From assembly GCA_963920765.1 (NCBI GenBank), contig OY987245.1, forward strand, positions 13,284,727-13,348,726: a stretch of 64,000 nt of DNA. Reading direction: 5' to 3'. The notes under the pieces were generated by a model. The model was not told the origin of the DNA, ran no database searches, and was given only the letters and a program-made list of their open reading frames with translations. This DNA comes from Ulota crispa (taxonomy: Eukaryota; Streptophyta; Bryopsida; Orthotrichales; Orthotrichaceae). Each line of letters opens with the position of its first letter. Within the stretch, counting starts at the first letter, position 1. Shown in pieces: positions 24,700-35,759 of the stretch. The translations under genes were made by a program, and so were the position numbers.

Positions 24700-27110
24700 T
24701 TGAACCTTCTCATCTGTGGACGTGATCCCGGCAATATGCAAGTCCGCTAAGGTTTAGTAGCAATGTTAAGGGCATTTTTTAATGTTTGTCTTTGCACTGA
24801 AGAGATGGTAGGTGAGGCTGCTTCAATTGGATTTGTTTTTGCTCTTTCATTATAATCGCTAGGTAATACTTAAGCATGGAACCAAAAATGTGCGCATTGG
24901 AAGGTTTATCCGTGGCGAGTGTGCTTTTTAATATTGGGCCTTTCTTTATGTCAATTCTGCCAACTTCTCAAAAGTTGGTGTTCTGATTGGGTAGGGCCAA
25001 GGCAAGGCTGTGGGCGTCCCTTTTTTTCCTTAAGTTTTTCATCTTTGCATGTGTCCTTTGTAGAATGCAAGTCCGATCAAGATCACAAGTCATGTCACAG
25101 GAAGTTATTATGTTATGGGTTTTATTTGTCACATACGGGTAGAGGCAGGTCTTATGCAATTCAATACCTTTTTATTAATTCCCTCTTTACAATTGCCGGT
25201 TATTACATTCAAATGGTACTAAATATCAGTGGAGTGGATGGTGAAATCTCATGCGTGTAGGATTTCAAGTATTATGCCTTCACGTTTCTTGACCTTGTTT
25301 TCTTTCTTTCTCAAGTTTGGCGTTATATCTGCGAGGTTGAATGCAAGACCATGAACACCCGTCTTTATGTCCAAATTTTTAGTAGTCTAGATGTCACCCT
25401 TGTATAATAGGTTCAGTCAAGGTGGAGGGCCATGTCAGAGGCATTATTTATTGTTGGGAATTTCAACAGCTTGTAGTAGAGCACATGTATGCATCTGGAT
25501 TCTGTATTAAGTCACTCTTTGTGAGTGTTGTTTATTCAACTTGGGTATTCCTAAGCATGTGCAGAATTGGAAGGTAGGTGTCATGCAAGCATGTTAGTTG
25601 ACATTGAGCATTGATGTTTGTTAATAACCTACTTTGAAGTTTTTGTTTGATGTTCTATGTAGTGAAGGTGGTGCACAACAACCCTAAATTCCTCGTTTTT
25701 TTCCACAGTATTATATCTGTGTATGTCACCCCTGTAATGTATAGGTCCAGTCAAGATGGAGGGTCATGTCAAGTGCAGTTTTGTAGGTTTGTTGAATCGT
25801 GTGGTTGCGGAGGATTACCTCTGTGCATTTGGATTCTTTATGAACTCCCTCTTTGTGTGTTGTTTATTCAATGTAGATATTTGCAAACATGTGTGGAATT
25901 GGAAGGTACATGTCATGCCTGCATGTCTGTTCACATTTAGCATTGTGTTTGTTGATCTCGTGTTTCAATTTTCTGTTTGGTGCTTTGTTTAGAAAGGGCT
26001 GGGCACTAAACCCAACACCCCGGTTTTTTTTCCAAATTATTATATTTGTGGATGTCACTCCTCTAATGTACAAGTCCCATCAAGATGCAAGGTCATGTGA
26101 AGGGCATATTTTTATGTTAGCTTATTTGTTTGGTTGCAAAGGATGACCTATATGCATTTGGATTTTTTATGAACTCTCTCTTTGGGAGTGCTATTCATTC
26201 AATTTTGGTATTTCTAAACATGTGTTGAAATGGACCCTAAGTGTCATGCATCTATGTTTGTTGATATTGAGCATTCATGTTGGTTAAACTCATGTTTTTA
26301 ACTTTTTTTTGTGTGTTTTGTTTAGTAGGGGCCGGGCAAGACAAACAACACCCCCCTTTTTTTCCCGAATTTTACATATTAGGATGTGACCCTTGCAATG
26401 TACAAGTCTGGGCAAGGCGGAGGTTCATGTCAAGGGCGGTTGTTTATGTTTCCTTATTCATTTGGTTCTGGTAGATTATCCTGGTGTAGTTGGATTTGTT
26501 AGGAATCCTCTTGTTAGAATTGAGGCTTATTTTGTTTAGATGGTTCTAAATGTGTTTGGTTTGGAAAGTGAAATTTCATGCTTGAGTGTCTATTAATGTT
26601 GGTTATCTTTGTTTGGCAATGTCAATGTATCTTTTAATTGATTGGTGATTGGTTGAAAAAGGCAAAACCAAGACCGTAGGCCTTTTTTTTTGCCTGCAAG
26701 TCTGCCAGCTCATACTACAACCAATATAGAATAGAAGTCCTGGTACAATTGATGGTCATGGTAGGTGTGATTCCTGCAATTGTATATTTGCCTGAGGGGA
26801 TTGGAGCAAAGCTTGTGCTTTCAAATTGTGATGTATTTCCCCTTTTCAACTGCTCGTAATAACTTGCATATGATACTGAAGGTGTGGGGTTCTGAAAGCT
26901 AAACATCGTGCGTTTATCCCTCTTAATATCGGGCCTTTGCTGTGTGTCAATCTCAAACATTATTTGTGGTTGGTGTTTTGGCTAGGGGATGTGAGGCAGG
27001 ACCATAAACGCCGTTGTCCTTGAAAATTGTCATTTTCAGATGTGAGCATTGTATAGTATACGTCTAGTTACGGTAGAGGGTCAAGTTAAAGGTGGTTTTG
27101 TAGATTGTGT
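24700..27110 (+). repeat. Right array of ~332-bp repeat (about 8 units)
   Basis: The motif CAAGGTGGAGGGTCATGTC, in variant forms, starts at about 25078, 25418, 25752, 26081, 26413, 26745 and 27069, with a further decayed unit near 24745. Spacings are 324-340. Each unit also carries GGTTGCGGAGGAT, AACTCCCTCTTTGTG, TTATTCAATGTAGATATTT and ACATGTGTGGAATTGGA. It is the inverted counterpart of the three-unit array at 20.9-21.9 kb and runs into the plus-strand accessory gene. Confidence 0.85.
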
Positions 27111-27230
27111 TTCTGTGTTGAAGGATTTGGGCTCGGCCGACGTCATTGTAAACATTTCTGTCAAAAATTATGTCCGTGTTGATGCCATTTTTGACATTTT
27201 CTATCTTGTACATCATTTTTCTTGATATAG

Positions 27231-29195
27231 GAGCACCTCCAGCTTGAGATCAAGGAAAGAAGTAGAGGAAGAGGACAAGCCCAGCTCAGGTTTCTGAAGT
27301 ATAGATTCCGACAGGGAGGTTCCAGAGAGATCAAAGAGTCCAAAACCGTTGCTCAATCCAAAGAGAGAGGGGCAGCCCTCTTAAAGGCGTCAGGGCCTTT
27401 ACGACAAGGAGAAGAAATCGATACAAGTGGATTTACATGGCATTCCAACTAGAGGAATGGTGAAGACACTGGAACTGGATGTTAAGCTCCTTTCAAAAGA
27501 CTTGGATTGTCTCTATGGGTGGGAATTACAACAGCAGAAAGCCAAGAACGGCTTCTACAAGCGTCTCTATGCTGGTTAGGAGACTACTTAACGGCTAGCT
27601 ATTGAATTTTGTGTAAGGCTCTCCCTTTCTGGAAACAAGTCTTTCATTGATTGGATTGGTGGTTGCAAGGTGGAGGGTCACTAGCGGGCAGGCTCAGAAA
27701 ATTGACAAGGCTTGGTTGGGGCCTAGGATCACCAAGGCGTTGATATTTGAGCGGTGGAAAGTAAACAAAAAACTCAAGAACGGCAAATTGAAATCGCCCA
27801 AGATCACGAAGGAGCAATGGGAGACCTTGCAATCAATCCAAGCTATCGAGAAGGCACAAAGAAAGTTGGAGCAAATGAGCTCCATTTCCAAAGGGAAGGC
27901 CTCTAAGAAGGCCTAAGTGACCGCAATGGAGAAAATCGCAATCTCAAAATTGGTGAGAACCTGCTTATGAGTTGTTGTTTTGTTCACTGTTGCGGACATG
28001 CACAAGTTTGTAATGACAAATTAGGTATCATATTGGACGTTTGCATAGAAAAGATCATGTTTTATTGGACATTTTTGACGTTGAGGTTGACATTCCGTTG
28101 CTCATTCGACATGTTTGCTAACATAAATGTGCATGCTAGACCTTGAAACTTGGGAGAGAGCCGTACCCTGTGGAAGTAGAGGTAGAGATGGCTTGAGAGA
28201 TGGAGCGCCTCAAGGAAATTGCTCCAAGACCCCAAGGTGATCTCATGAAAGAGGTGGAAGAACTTGGTACAAAGGTGGTGGGTTTAGAGGGTGTAGTAGC
28301 CAACTTGGCCAAGGCAGTGGAAGAATCAAATGAGCACTCCGCTAAAATGTTCAAGCAGTACTTCCTTAGTGGGGGATCCACCTCTACCAAAGAAGGGCAA
28401 GGAGTAGGAGTGGAGGAGGTGGATGGCAACAACAAAGGAGAGGGGGTGCATGTTCCGGAAGCTTTGATTGTAGGAGTTGGAGGGGGGCCCATAGAAGTGA
28501 ACAAATGCATTAAGGAGGAGGTGCACACTGATCCTAAGGAAGATGCCCCCATCGTCTCCGAGGTTGTGAATGCTACTACAGTAGAGGTCACCACCAAGGC
28601 TGATGGGGTGGAGGTGCCAATGCAAATAAATCATGCATAGTTGTTGTGTTGTTATTGACACATACATGATGTATGCTATGTTTCTAAAAACAATCATGCG
28701 TTGTAATGGTCTAATATATTTTCATTGCAACACTGCTATATGTAGCTCAAGAGTTATAGTCATGTGTTCTTAGTCGTCCCTGAAGACACCACTATGTTGT
28801 ATTGAACACTGCAGGCAATAATATGACACTTGGCACCCCTAAATAAAACTAGTGTAGCGTGCAAGTTGTAGTGTGAATACTTGATTGTATTTGTAACAGG
28901 AGTCAGAAGAAGCAAATGCATATGCATTGCCGGTTAGTTGCTGTGCAAAGTTGCCAGTGAATAAGAAGGCAGTGAAAGATGCGGGGCCTTCTAAATCGGC
29001 TAATCCAGATATACTTAAGTCAAGTGTCCCCTCCAAGACCACAAAGGCAATCACAATGGTTAGATTTGGTAGGAGTTTTCATTGAATTTGTTGATTGGAT
29101 TTGGCATTGGCAACCATGACATAAAGAATCTTCACATGGTAATTGGCAAAATGTAGGTAGGACCAGCAACAAGAGTAGAGGTGACCAAGAAGAAA
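27231..29195 (+). pseudogene. TNPA-like CACTA accessory gene, right copy (broken)
   Basis: Plus-strand exon-like blocks: 27231-27580 (acceptor ATATAG before it; basic start, then IQVDLHGIPTRGMVK and LELDVKLLSKDL); 27647-27955 (VVARWRVTSGQ, GPRITKALIFERWK, then RKLEQMSSISKGK, ending at a GTGAGA donor); 28139-28640 (MERLKEIAPRPQG, a heptad-rich coiled-coil candidate, then an acidic tail); 28902-29084 (KLPVNKKAVKDAGPSK); and a last piece ending EVTKKK near 29195. Block order matches the left copy, with shared WR(V/I)..G..K, P(K/R)IT..LI and SEQMS/LEQMS ISKG motifs. Stops and a frameshift near 27.4 kb, and a stop after SKKA, break it. In En/Spm, TNPA binds subterminal repeats; that role is inferred. 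Confidence 0.6.
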
Positions 29196-29199
29196 TGAA

Positions 29200-31239
29200 G
29201 AAACGGTGGTAGATGAATGTGCTCCTTTTTACAACATCCACGTACTAAATAAGACATCAACTCTGACAGTTCCCTCATTACTGAAGCCGTCCTCTTAAAC
29301 ACTTCAGGACATTCAATCTGAGAAGGCAGTTGTCACATTATACATCATAATTGGCAATGTACAGTGTTTTAGCTGTGCCATCATAGCATGAATGCTCGTT
29401 TGCTAGAGCCCATTTTGTATATGGAGAGGCAGAGTTTTGGACTGGCGTGCAATGCCGGCGTGGACATCCTTGTACTGAACTTTGACATCGCAAATATATT
29501 CCTACCATATTTTGATTTGTGTTCAACACAAATGTATATATACAACAAGCACGCTCTAGTTAAAAGAAGATGAAGTCAGCGTTGACGTCTAAATGGTCAT
29601 GCAAAATGACTACGTAGACAACAACTACAACAGCAGTCCCGACACATAATGGTCAGTCTGATTGTTTTGTAAGATGTCCAATGAATCAATACGTTGAGAA
29701 TGCAACATTGATCAAGACCTTATTTTGAACGGTATGGCGATGCAAAGCGCATTGGAATGAATAACCTTGTAACCTATACATGGTTAATAAAATGTCATGC
29801 AGAACATGTATTTAGGTCAACGTACATTACAGCTCTATGTTGAATGTTGATAGGGATAATAGTGAATGTCCATGACCATGTTGTCAACAACATACCAGTG
29901 AAGAAGCCGATGTGTAGACACGTATCTTATAATGAACATGGTATGTCCACCGTGTCATTTGTAATATCTGAAGGAGCAAAAAGTACATCCACATAGACGT
30001 TGATTGCGTCGCAAAAGTCTTGAAGAGAGTGTTGACAATCAATTGTGCTGTCTAGAATGACATTTTGCTGAAGAAGCAGGTGCTAAGATTTGTAATCTTA
30101 GTAATATTATAGCACCTCATCTGTGTTATATCCTCCCCATCTATGTTATACCCTAAACTTGAACAAGGGCCTTGAACATGAGCGTGGATGTCTCCTACAT
30201 CTGAGAAAATGCAAATGGTAGCAAACAAAGTCAAACCTGTTGTTTTGAAGAGCATCTGCATGTTGTAGTAAATGCTAAAAACCACATCCCCTAAAATAGA
30301 GGACCGGCTTTGATGTGATGTGTGCAACACCATTGAGGGCGTAAACAACATTGACGTGGTCGTTGGTTGCATTGCAATTGATGTCGATCTAAGCATAATG
30401 TGTTAGAAGCTCATATTGTTCAAGACGGTGATCCAATGAACTTGATGCTGATACAGTGACGGTGAATGTCAGTGTGGCAATCCTTTGCGTTCCTGCAATG
30501 GTTTGAACACTATACTGCAACATCCATGATGACATTGCAAGGTTTTTGTGACCTATTCCCTAAGACATTGCCCATTAAAATGGATGCAAATGTAAACATT
30601 ATGGGAAAGAATGCAATGTCTCATGAAACATGCACTTGGACCCTAAACCGAAGCCTTGATATGTAATTGATGTTGCAAAAGATGGGATCATGCAGCCAAA
30701 ACGCCTGTTTGGACGGTGCTTAGAGTGCCCAAGAAAACAATGACATGTTTACCGAACCATCTATGTTTTACCTTTGATACCCATCACAACGTAATACTCA
30801 ATAGAGTTATGTCTACTAAAACATTATGATGAACTCCAACAATGCCTTAGAGGAGGTTCAGTTGAACATGATTATGCTATCCTAAACAGTGAAATCAACG
30901 TGATTATGCAATTAAGAGTCGTTGGAATCTAGGCCGGCCAGGGTTGCCACGTCAGATTTTGGGAGTGGGACCTTGTCAGATTTTTTGTCAAAAGTTTACC
31001 GGATGAGAAGTTACTTGGATGAAATCTTGCCCACCTGGCAGTTTTTTTCACCCCTTGTACCCATGTTTTTCTAGGCGTTCATTGAAATTATGACCATGTT
31101 ATTAGAAGAACATGCCACGTTTTTTGCTTGTTTTTTAAAATGGATTTTTTTGCACGTGTATGCCAATGCAGATAATGTCTAACGGAACATATAAGTCTAT
31201 AATTGGAAACATCCAAAAAAAGCCGATTTTCTTATAGTG
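29200..31239. repeat. CACTA right subterminal region
   Basis: Non-coding. Motifs such as TTGACGTCTAA, AACATTGACGTGGTC and CATAGACGTTGATTG recur, as in the left end. The terminal repeat ends at 31239 with CTTATAGTG. There is no plausible protein. Confidence 0.5.
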
Positions 31240-31472
31240 CCCATAATCCTGGCAGGTAAGGAAAATTTAGCTAAAATTGGAACAAATGAATGCTACACAA
31301 ATGTTCATCCAAAAATTGCTAATATAAGCTACTTTCATCCAAAATCTGGCTAATCAGCAAGAAGAATTTGGCAATTTCATTGAGTTTTTAATGATGATTT
31401 TTTAGTGTTATAATAGCTAGCTGACTTCCAAGGTAAGATTTAGGCAAAAATTTGCCAACAAATTAACTGCTA

Positions 31473-31776
31473 GGAACACCCATAAGTGTTAGTTTCAGGA
31501 TTTTGAACATAATGACTATTAATAAACATCTAGCAAATTATAGGATTCTGTTAGCAACAAAAAACATAATGAGTTTGCACTTTCAAATGTAGTGTTTGGA
31601 TACTATGATAATAAGTTGTGAATTTTTAAAGAGCAAATTGCCATTGTATCCGTAACCAACACTAAGGTTTCATGTTCACATGTTGTACATCTTTATAATT
31701 ACATCTATTTACTTCTATAGATTTTCCAAGATTCAAAGGTGACGGTTATGGGGACACTAACGCTTATGGGTGTTCC
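31473..31776. mobile_element. MITE with TA duplication
   Basis: The 304-bp element starts GGAACACCCATAAGTGTTAG, and its right end is CTAACGCTTATGGGTGTTCC: inverted repeats of about 20 bases with one mismatch. TA flanks both sides (31471-31472 and 31777-31778). A related right end (CGCTTATGGGTGTTGC) occurs alone near 48862. The 2-bp TA duplication suggests Tc1/mariner-type mobilisation, which is inference. Confidence 0.7.
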
Positions 31777-31782
31777 TACCTT

Positions 31783-32124
31783 ATATGCACACTAGGGGGG
31801 TAAATTTTAGATGTTTACCATCAACAAGTTGAAAGTTGGAAAGTTTGAATTTGGATTTAGAGACCTTGATTTAGTCTAAAATCATAAAGGAGGTTACAAA
31901 CAAACAATGTCCAATGAAAAAGCTTATCTAGGAGGCAAATTATTACTTTTTATCCTTGTTTGTAAAAAAAACTAAGCTTTTCCTTTGGGCGTTGTTCAAT
32001 TGGAATCTCCATTATGGTTCTAGACTAAATCAAGGTCTTTAAATCCAAAACTAAATTCAAACTTTCCAAATTCAACTTGTTGATGGTAAATAGCTAAAAA
32101 ATTTCCCCCTTTGGTGTGCATATA
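31783..32124. repeat. Foldback element, ~150-bp arms
   Basis: The left arm (about 31783-31925) and right arm (about 31973-32124) are inverted copies sharing TACCATCAACAAGTTGAA, GGAAAGTTTGAATTT, GACCTTGATTTAGTCTA and AAAAGCTTA. The loop holds ATTACTTTTTATCCTTGTTTG. Single diverged copies of the same unit lie near 50.65-50.83, 50.95-51.12, 54.29-54.43 and 57.41-57.58 kb. Confidence 0.75.
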
Positions 32125-32252
32125 TCAACCCCAAAAGATGTGCATGTATCAACCTTAGCGTGTTCACTTATCAATTCCCTTATATTTTTACGAAAATCAA
32201 AGTGCTAATTAACTTTGTAGGTTTCTAGTTGTGACTTCATTGAAACCAAGTC

Positions 32253-32582
32253 TAAGATAGGAGGCTCATGAATGGACCATCTAAGGGCTGAAATTGAATT
32301 TTGGAGAGGTGAAACTTCTTCAATTTTTTTTAGTAAATTTCCCTTGAAAAACAAGAGGGATTGACAATCAATCCATGTTGTTTAATATTTTTTGGAACTT
32401 TGTGGAATTAGTTATGAAATTTTAAAGTTGAAATAGCATAGGGCTCTAAAATGGTACACCTCCTCAAATATACATTGTCCATACATTATTGAAGGGTTAT
32501 GAAAAACAACATGTACAAATAGATCACTTTTGAGGAATTGCACCATTTTAGAGCTTTCATGCTTTTAGAACCTCCTAACTTA
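32253..32582 (+). mobile_element. MITE, copy 1 of an inverted pair
   Basis: The 330-bp element starts TAAGATAGGAGGCTCATGAA and ends AGAACCTCCTAACTTA. It aligns over its full length with the inverted sequence of 33332-33662, sharing AGGGCTGAAA(T/C)TGAATTTTGG and GTGGAATTAGTTATGAAATT. The superfamily is unclear because no clean target duplication was found. Confidence 0.7.
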
Positions 32583-32652
32583 CAATTTTTATCCAACAAC
32601 ACCAACTTAAAGGATTCAAATCAAGATTACACTAGAAATCTAATTTTTCAAA

Positions 32653-32919
32653 ATGGCAAATCTTTTTAATGTTAAATTTACGTTTGAGGAAAAAAATATT
32701 GTACAATCTATATCATTTCAAGATTTACAAAAACAATACTATGTAAAAAAAACTTATCATTGGAAAGATCTTTTTATGTTGAGTGGATATGCATTCAAAT
32801 GTTTTCTTGAGGATGGTGACAATTACAAAAACAAATTTTTGATGCCATACTATTCTAATTTTGGACTATATAGGAAATCTTGGATTCTACAAGACCATGG
32901 CAATTGGAAAATATTCTAG
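32653..32919 (+). CDS. Unrecognised 88-codon ORF
   Basis: The protein is rich in aromatic residues and Lys (FTFEEKNIV, YHWKDLFMLSGYAFK, SWILQDHGNWKIF), is soluble-looking and has no known motif. It lies between two MITEs in AT-rich sequence. It could be a surviving exon of a host gene broken up by transposons. It could also be chance, since it stands alone and has no visible splice sites. Confidence 0.25.
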   Translation: MANLFNVKFTFEEKNIVQSISFQDLQKQYYVKKTYHWKDLFMLSGYAFKCFLEDGDNYKNKFLMPYYSNFGLYRKSWILQDHGNWKIF

Positions 32920-32964
32920 TATCATGCACTTGTTCCATTAACAAACCCTCCTAGCATGGACTAA

Positions 32965-33331
32965 GAGCATTGCCACTGCAAACGCTACAACAGACAAAAA
33001 TGTGACTGTTGCGCAAAAGGAGAACTTTTGAGCTCCACCGCATCCACGTCAAAGCCTTTCCCAAGTTTCTGGGCAATGCTACAAGCTCCCGTCCACGCCA
33101 CTCTCTAGGTTTTTTGCTTTCACGTTACAACTCACGAGAGGACTCAAATAGGTTGAGGCTCGTTCCTACTCATTTCCTTCCCTAGAGTTGGAGAGAAGAA
33201 ACGACGAAGTAGCGTGAGTGCGCGGTGGAAGAGCTCCCCAAAGGGCAGAGCCGGTACGTGAAGCGGCAAGCGTGGTAGCCCATGAATTCTTTGGTTGCGT
33301 TCAATGTTGCAAAAATGTGGTGGAGATGCCC
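32965..33331. mobile_element. Harbinger/Tourist-like MITE, GC-rich
   Basis: The left end GAGCATTGCCAC and the inverted right end GGGCATCTCCAC match at 9 of 12. TAA flanks both sides (32962-32964 and 33332-33334), as expected for PIF/Harbinger. The interior is much more GC-rich than the surroundings and encodes nothing recognisable. Its right TAA coincides with the start of the next MITE. Confidence 0.55.
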
Positions 33332-33662
33332 TAAGGTAGGAGGCTCATAAATTGCCCAGGCTCTAAAACTGCCCACATTTTCAAATGTATTCTATCTATA
33401 CATGTTATTTTTCATGAATTTCAACAATATATAAGTAGTGTACATTTGAGGAAGTGGGCGGTTTTAGAACCCTATGCCACTTCAATTTCAAAATTTCATA
33501 ACTAATTCCACAAAACTCCAAAAAATATGAAACAACTTGGGTTAGTTGCCAATTCCTCTTGTCTTTCAAGGGAAATTTACTAAAACATATTTCAAAAAGT
33601 TTCACCTCCCCAAAATTCAGTTTCAGCCCTTAAAATGGTTGGTTTATGAGCCTCCTATCTTA
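33332..33662 (-). mobile_element. MITE, copy 2 of an inverted pair
   Basis: The 331-bp element has ends TAAGGTAGGAGGCTCATAAA and TTTATGAGCCTCCTATCTTA, which are near-perfect inverted repeats. It is the inverted relative of 32253-32582. CCC lies just outside both ends, which may be a target duplication, although copy 1 does not show it. Confidence 0.75.
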
Positions 33663-33669
33663 CCCCTCA

Positions 33670-34277
33670 ATTCAAATGAATCGCTTCATGCCATTTACAT
33701 GAGCAATTAATTGGTAAAAAAAATCCGATTTCTCCTTTGCTTTGATGGCATGGTTTGTATCTTTGAAGTTTGGACTGAGAGTTTGGATTGCTTAGGATTA
33801 GTTGAATATAGCATTTCCTAATAAACTCAAATTATTTCATGCTTATTACAATCATCCTATATGAGGACAATGTTTTTCTAAGATAACTAATGAAAAAATA
33901 GCCTACATTTTTGGTTTAATGCTTAGATGCCGGCTAGTCAATATGGTTGTTTGCTATAGTGGTGTGGCAAGTGCTCACATATTTTAGTACAATTTTTAAA
34001 AGTTGTATAAATCAACATTGTATGTTGTCCCCATGAAAAGTGCAAGAAGGGCAATATAGGACTTAACACTATGTTTGTGAATCTTTTCACAATATGGGTT
34101 ACCCTAATAATCTAAATGCTCTTGGTGAAATTATATTTTACTTTCCATGATGGAGCATGCCTCCATTATCACTTTTTTTATAATAATGGATGAAAAGTAA
34201 CTTTTTCATCCTATGGAGTGCTTTCTTTTTCTTTTTTTTTTTGTGATTCATCAAACAAAAAATGTCAGCATTGGCAT
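33670..34277. other. AT-rich intergenic stretch
   Basis: No reading frame or repeat end could be supported here. Confidence 0.4.
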
Positions 34278-34281
34278 TTAA

Positions 34282-35156
34282 CCCTTTAAGGACCATGCAA
34301 CCATATTTTGGTTGCTAGGAGTGGTTCTTGGCCTGTAGGTTGAAATTGCTCAAAATTTTAGAATTTGATCTTAAAGTACACATGTGATCACAAGAATTTT
34401 GCATCCATCTAAAAAAATAACAATGCAATTGGGTATGTGAGTTGATAAATAATGGTGTTTATACAGCATGGCTTCAAAATACGTATCCAATTTTTGTCAA
34501 AGATGGATCAAAGCAACAACACAATACATCAAGTATGCAAGAAGAATGTCAAATTTCAATTGCACAATTCTAAAAAAATTCAAATTGCCTAAGAAATACG
34601 TTTGTATTGTTTTCATATACGGTAGTAGTATAATTGTAGTATTTGAAGATCTACTGAAATATTGTTGTCATTTTGGCTTTAAAATTTGTCATCTTACATT
34701 TAAGGCCAATTTTTGATTGTTTTCACCAATTGGATTTTTCAAAATAATTATCAAATTTCTTGTTAGACCGTTTTAGGGTAGCAAAGAAAGTGGGTTTTTT
34801 GACCCTTTTTGTCCACTTAGCTACACCTTGTGATTGCTATTTTTGTCTATTTTGTGTGAAACTAGTCTTGTTGGAAAGGTGGGAAACCTTGCTTTCTAGA
34901 AATGTAAGGCTCTTCTCAATCAAAACTTGCATGAAAGGTTAACATTCAAAACTAAACAAGAATGAAACACAAGAGATTTTCCACCCAATCATTATAATAT
35001 TTCACCTCCAACAACAGATTTAGCTGAAACAAGGTGTACTTCCCATTTATACGGTTGGATTATTGAAAATGAGTCCATATTTGAGTCAATTCCAAATCTA
35101 AGCTTACAGCCCTATTTTCAGTGGATTCTATGAAAATGGATGTGGTCGTTAAAGGG
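34282..35156. mobile_element. TTAA-flanked element, 875 bp
   Basis: TTAA lies on both sides (34278-34281 and 35157-35160). The left end CCCTTTAAGGACCATG and inverted right end CCCTTTAACGACCACA match at 13 of the first 14 positions. The interior is AT-rich with short frames (34468-34716, 34760-34942) that show no motif. It sits 24-28 bp beyond the stop codon of the WI12 gene, so it probably forms part of that gene's 3' UTR or terminator region. Confidence 0.75.
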
Positions 35157-35184
35157 TTAAGGGTTGAAGGGAAAACATGTACAT

Positions 35185-35715
35185 CTACGGTGTGACCATT
35201 TCTATAGCTAAAACAATTCCAGGTTTATTCATGTCTCGTATTCTAGCAAGACGGCTTTGCCAAATATAAGGAATATCACAGTGGTTTTTATTTTTCTCAT
35301 CCGAGGTAGGAGTAACATTAGTCACCAAGATAGCGGTATTAGAATATTCTCTTAAAGCAATACATAAACTGTCATATATGGTCCATATATGGACCCATGA
35401 ACCATTGGGTGTTCTTCCGGGACCTTCTACAAATACTCTATTTCCAATTACCCATATTTCATTGGGGTTGAAAACATATGTTTTACATCTTGTGACCCCG
35501 GTTAATAGAAATTTCATATGTTGATGGCCGGGTGGTCCATGGTACCACCAATCAAGCTCTAATGACACATAAGATTTCAAACTTACAATGTCTTCTTTTG
35601 AAATTGCTTCATAAGTCTTTTTGATTAGAATAATGTTGTCTGATTCTTCTTTTGTTGTGGGAATCCTTATCTTATGTTGAATATCAATAATTGATCTATT
35701 ATTGCCTTGATGCAT
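35185..35715 (-). CDS. WI12/SnoaL-like wound-induced family protein
   Basis: An intact 176-residue frame. It matches the plant WI12 family (PF07107, SnoaL/NTF2-like fold): a helical start around TYEAISKEDIVSLKSYV (residues 34-50), the signature WWYHGPPGHQH (56-66), LLTGV, then RVFVEGPG, WVHIWTIYD (107-115), LREYSNTAILVTNV (121-134), and the C-terminal RLARIRDMNKPGIVLAI. Family members are wound-, salt- or senescence-induced in flowering plants and have no established catalytic role. The N-terminal 25 residues are extra and basic. No signal peptide or membrane segment is seen. A single exon suffices. The stop lies about 25 bp from the TTAA element, which may have supplied its polyadenylation region. 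Its AT-rich codon use matches its surroundings. Confidence 0.85.
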   Translation of the reverse strand: MHQGNNRSIIDIQHKIRIPTTKEESDNIILIKKTYEAISKEDIVSLKSYVSLELDWWYHGPPGHQHMKFLLTGVTRCKTYVFNPNEIWVIGNRVFVEGPGRTPNGSWVHIWTIYDSLCIALREYSNTAILVTNVTPTSDEKNKNHCDIPYIWQSRLARIRDMNKPGIVLAIEMVTP

Positions 35716-35759
35716 GTTTTTTTAATTTTCCTTCATTTCCACATGTTATAATATTCTTA

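Larger units (their letters stand above)
671..31239 (-). mobile_element. Complete 30.6-kb CACTA (En/Spm) transposon
   Basis: The left end at 671 reads CATTATAAGAAAACCGGC and the right end, read inward from 31239, is CACTATAAGAAAATCGGC. Both continue into a T run, giving 24 matches in 26 bases with CACTA as the ancestral start. A CCC duplication flanks both sides (668-670 and 31240-31242), the 3-bp size expected of CACTA insertions. Inside are a TNP2-type transposase (DUF4218 and DUF4216 blocks follow), two TNPA-like accessory genes facing outward, ~332-bp repeat arrays in opposite orientation, and a foldback hairpin. Strand is given as that of the transposase. Coding parts contain stops and frameshifts, so the copy is probably not autonomous. 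Later nested insertions inside are possible. Confidence 0.85.

Noticed and set aside
33332..33662. TAA/TTA as a Tourist-type duplication for the MITE
   Set aside because: The two sides are complementary rather than direct copies, so they belong to the inverted repeat, not to a target duplication.
34468..34942. Two short frames of 82 and 60 codons
   Set aside because: Both lie inside the TTAA element and show no motif; not a transposase.
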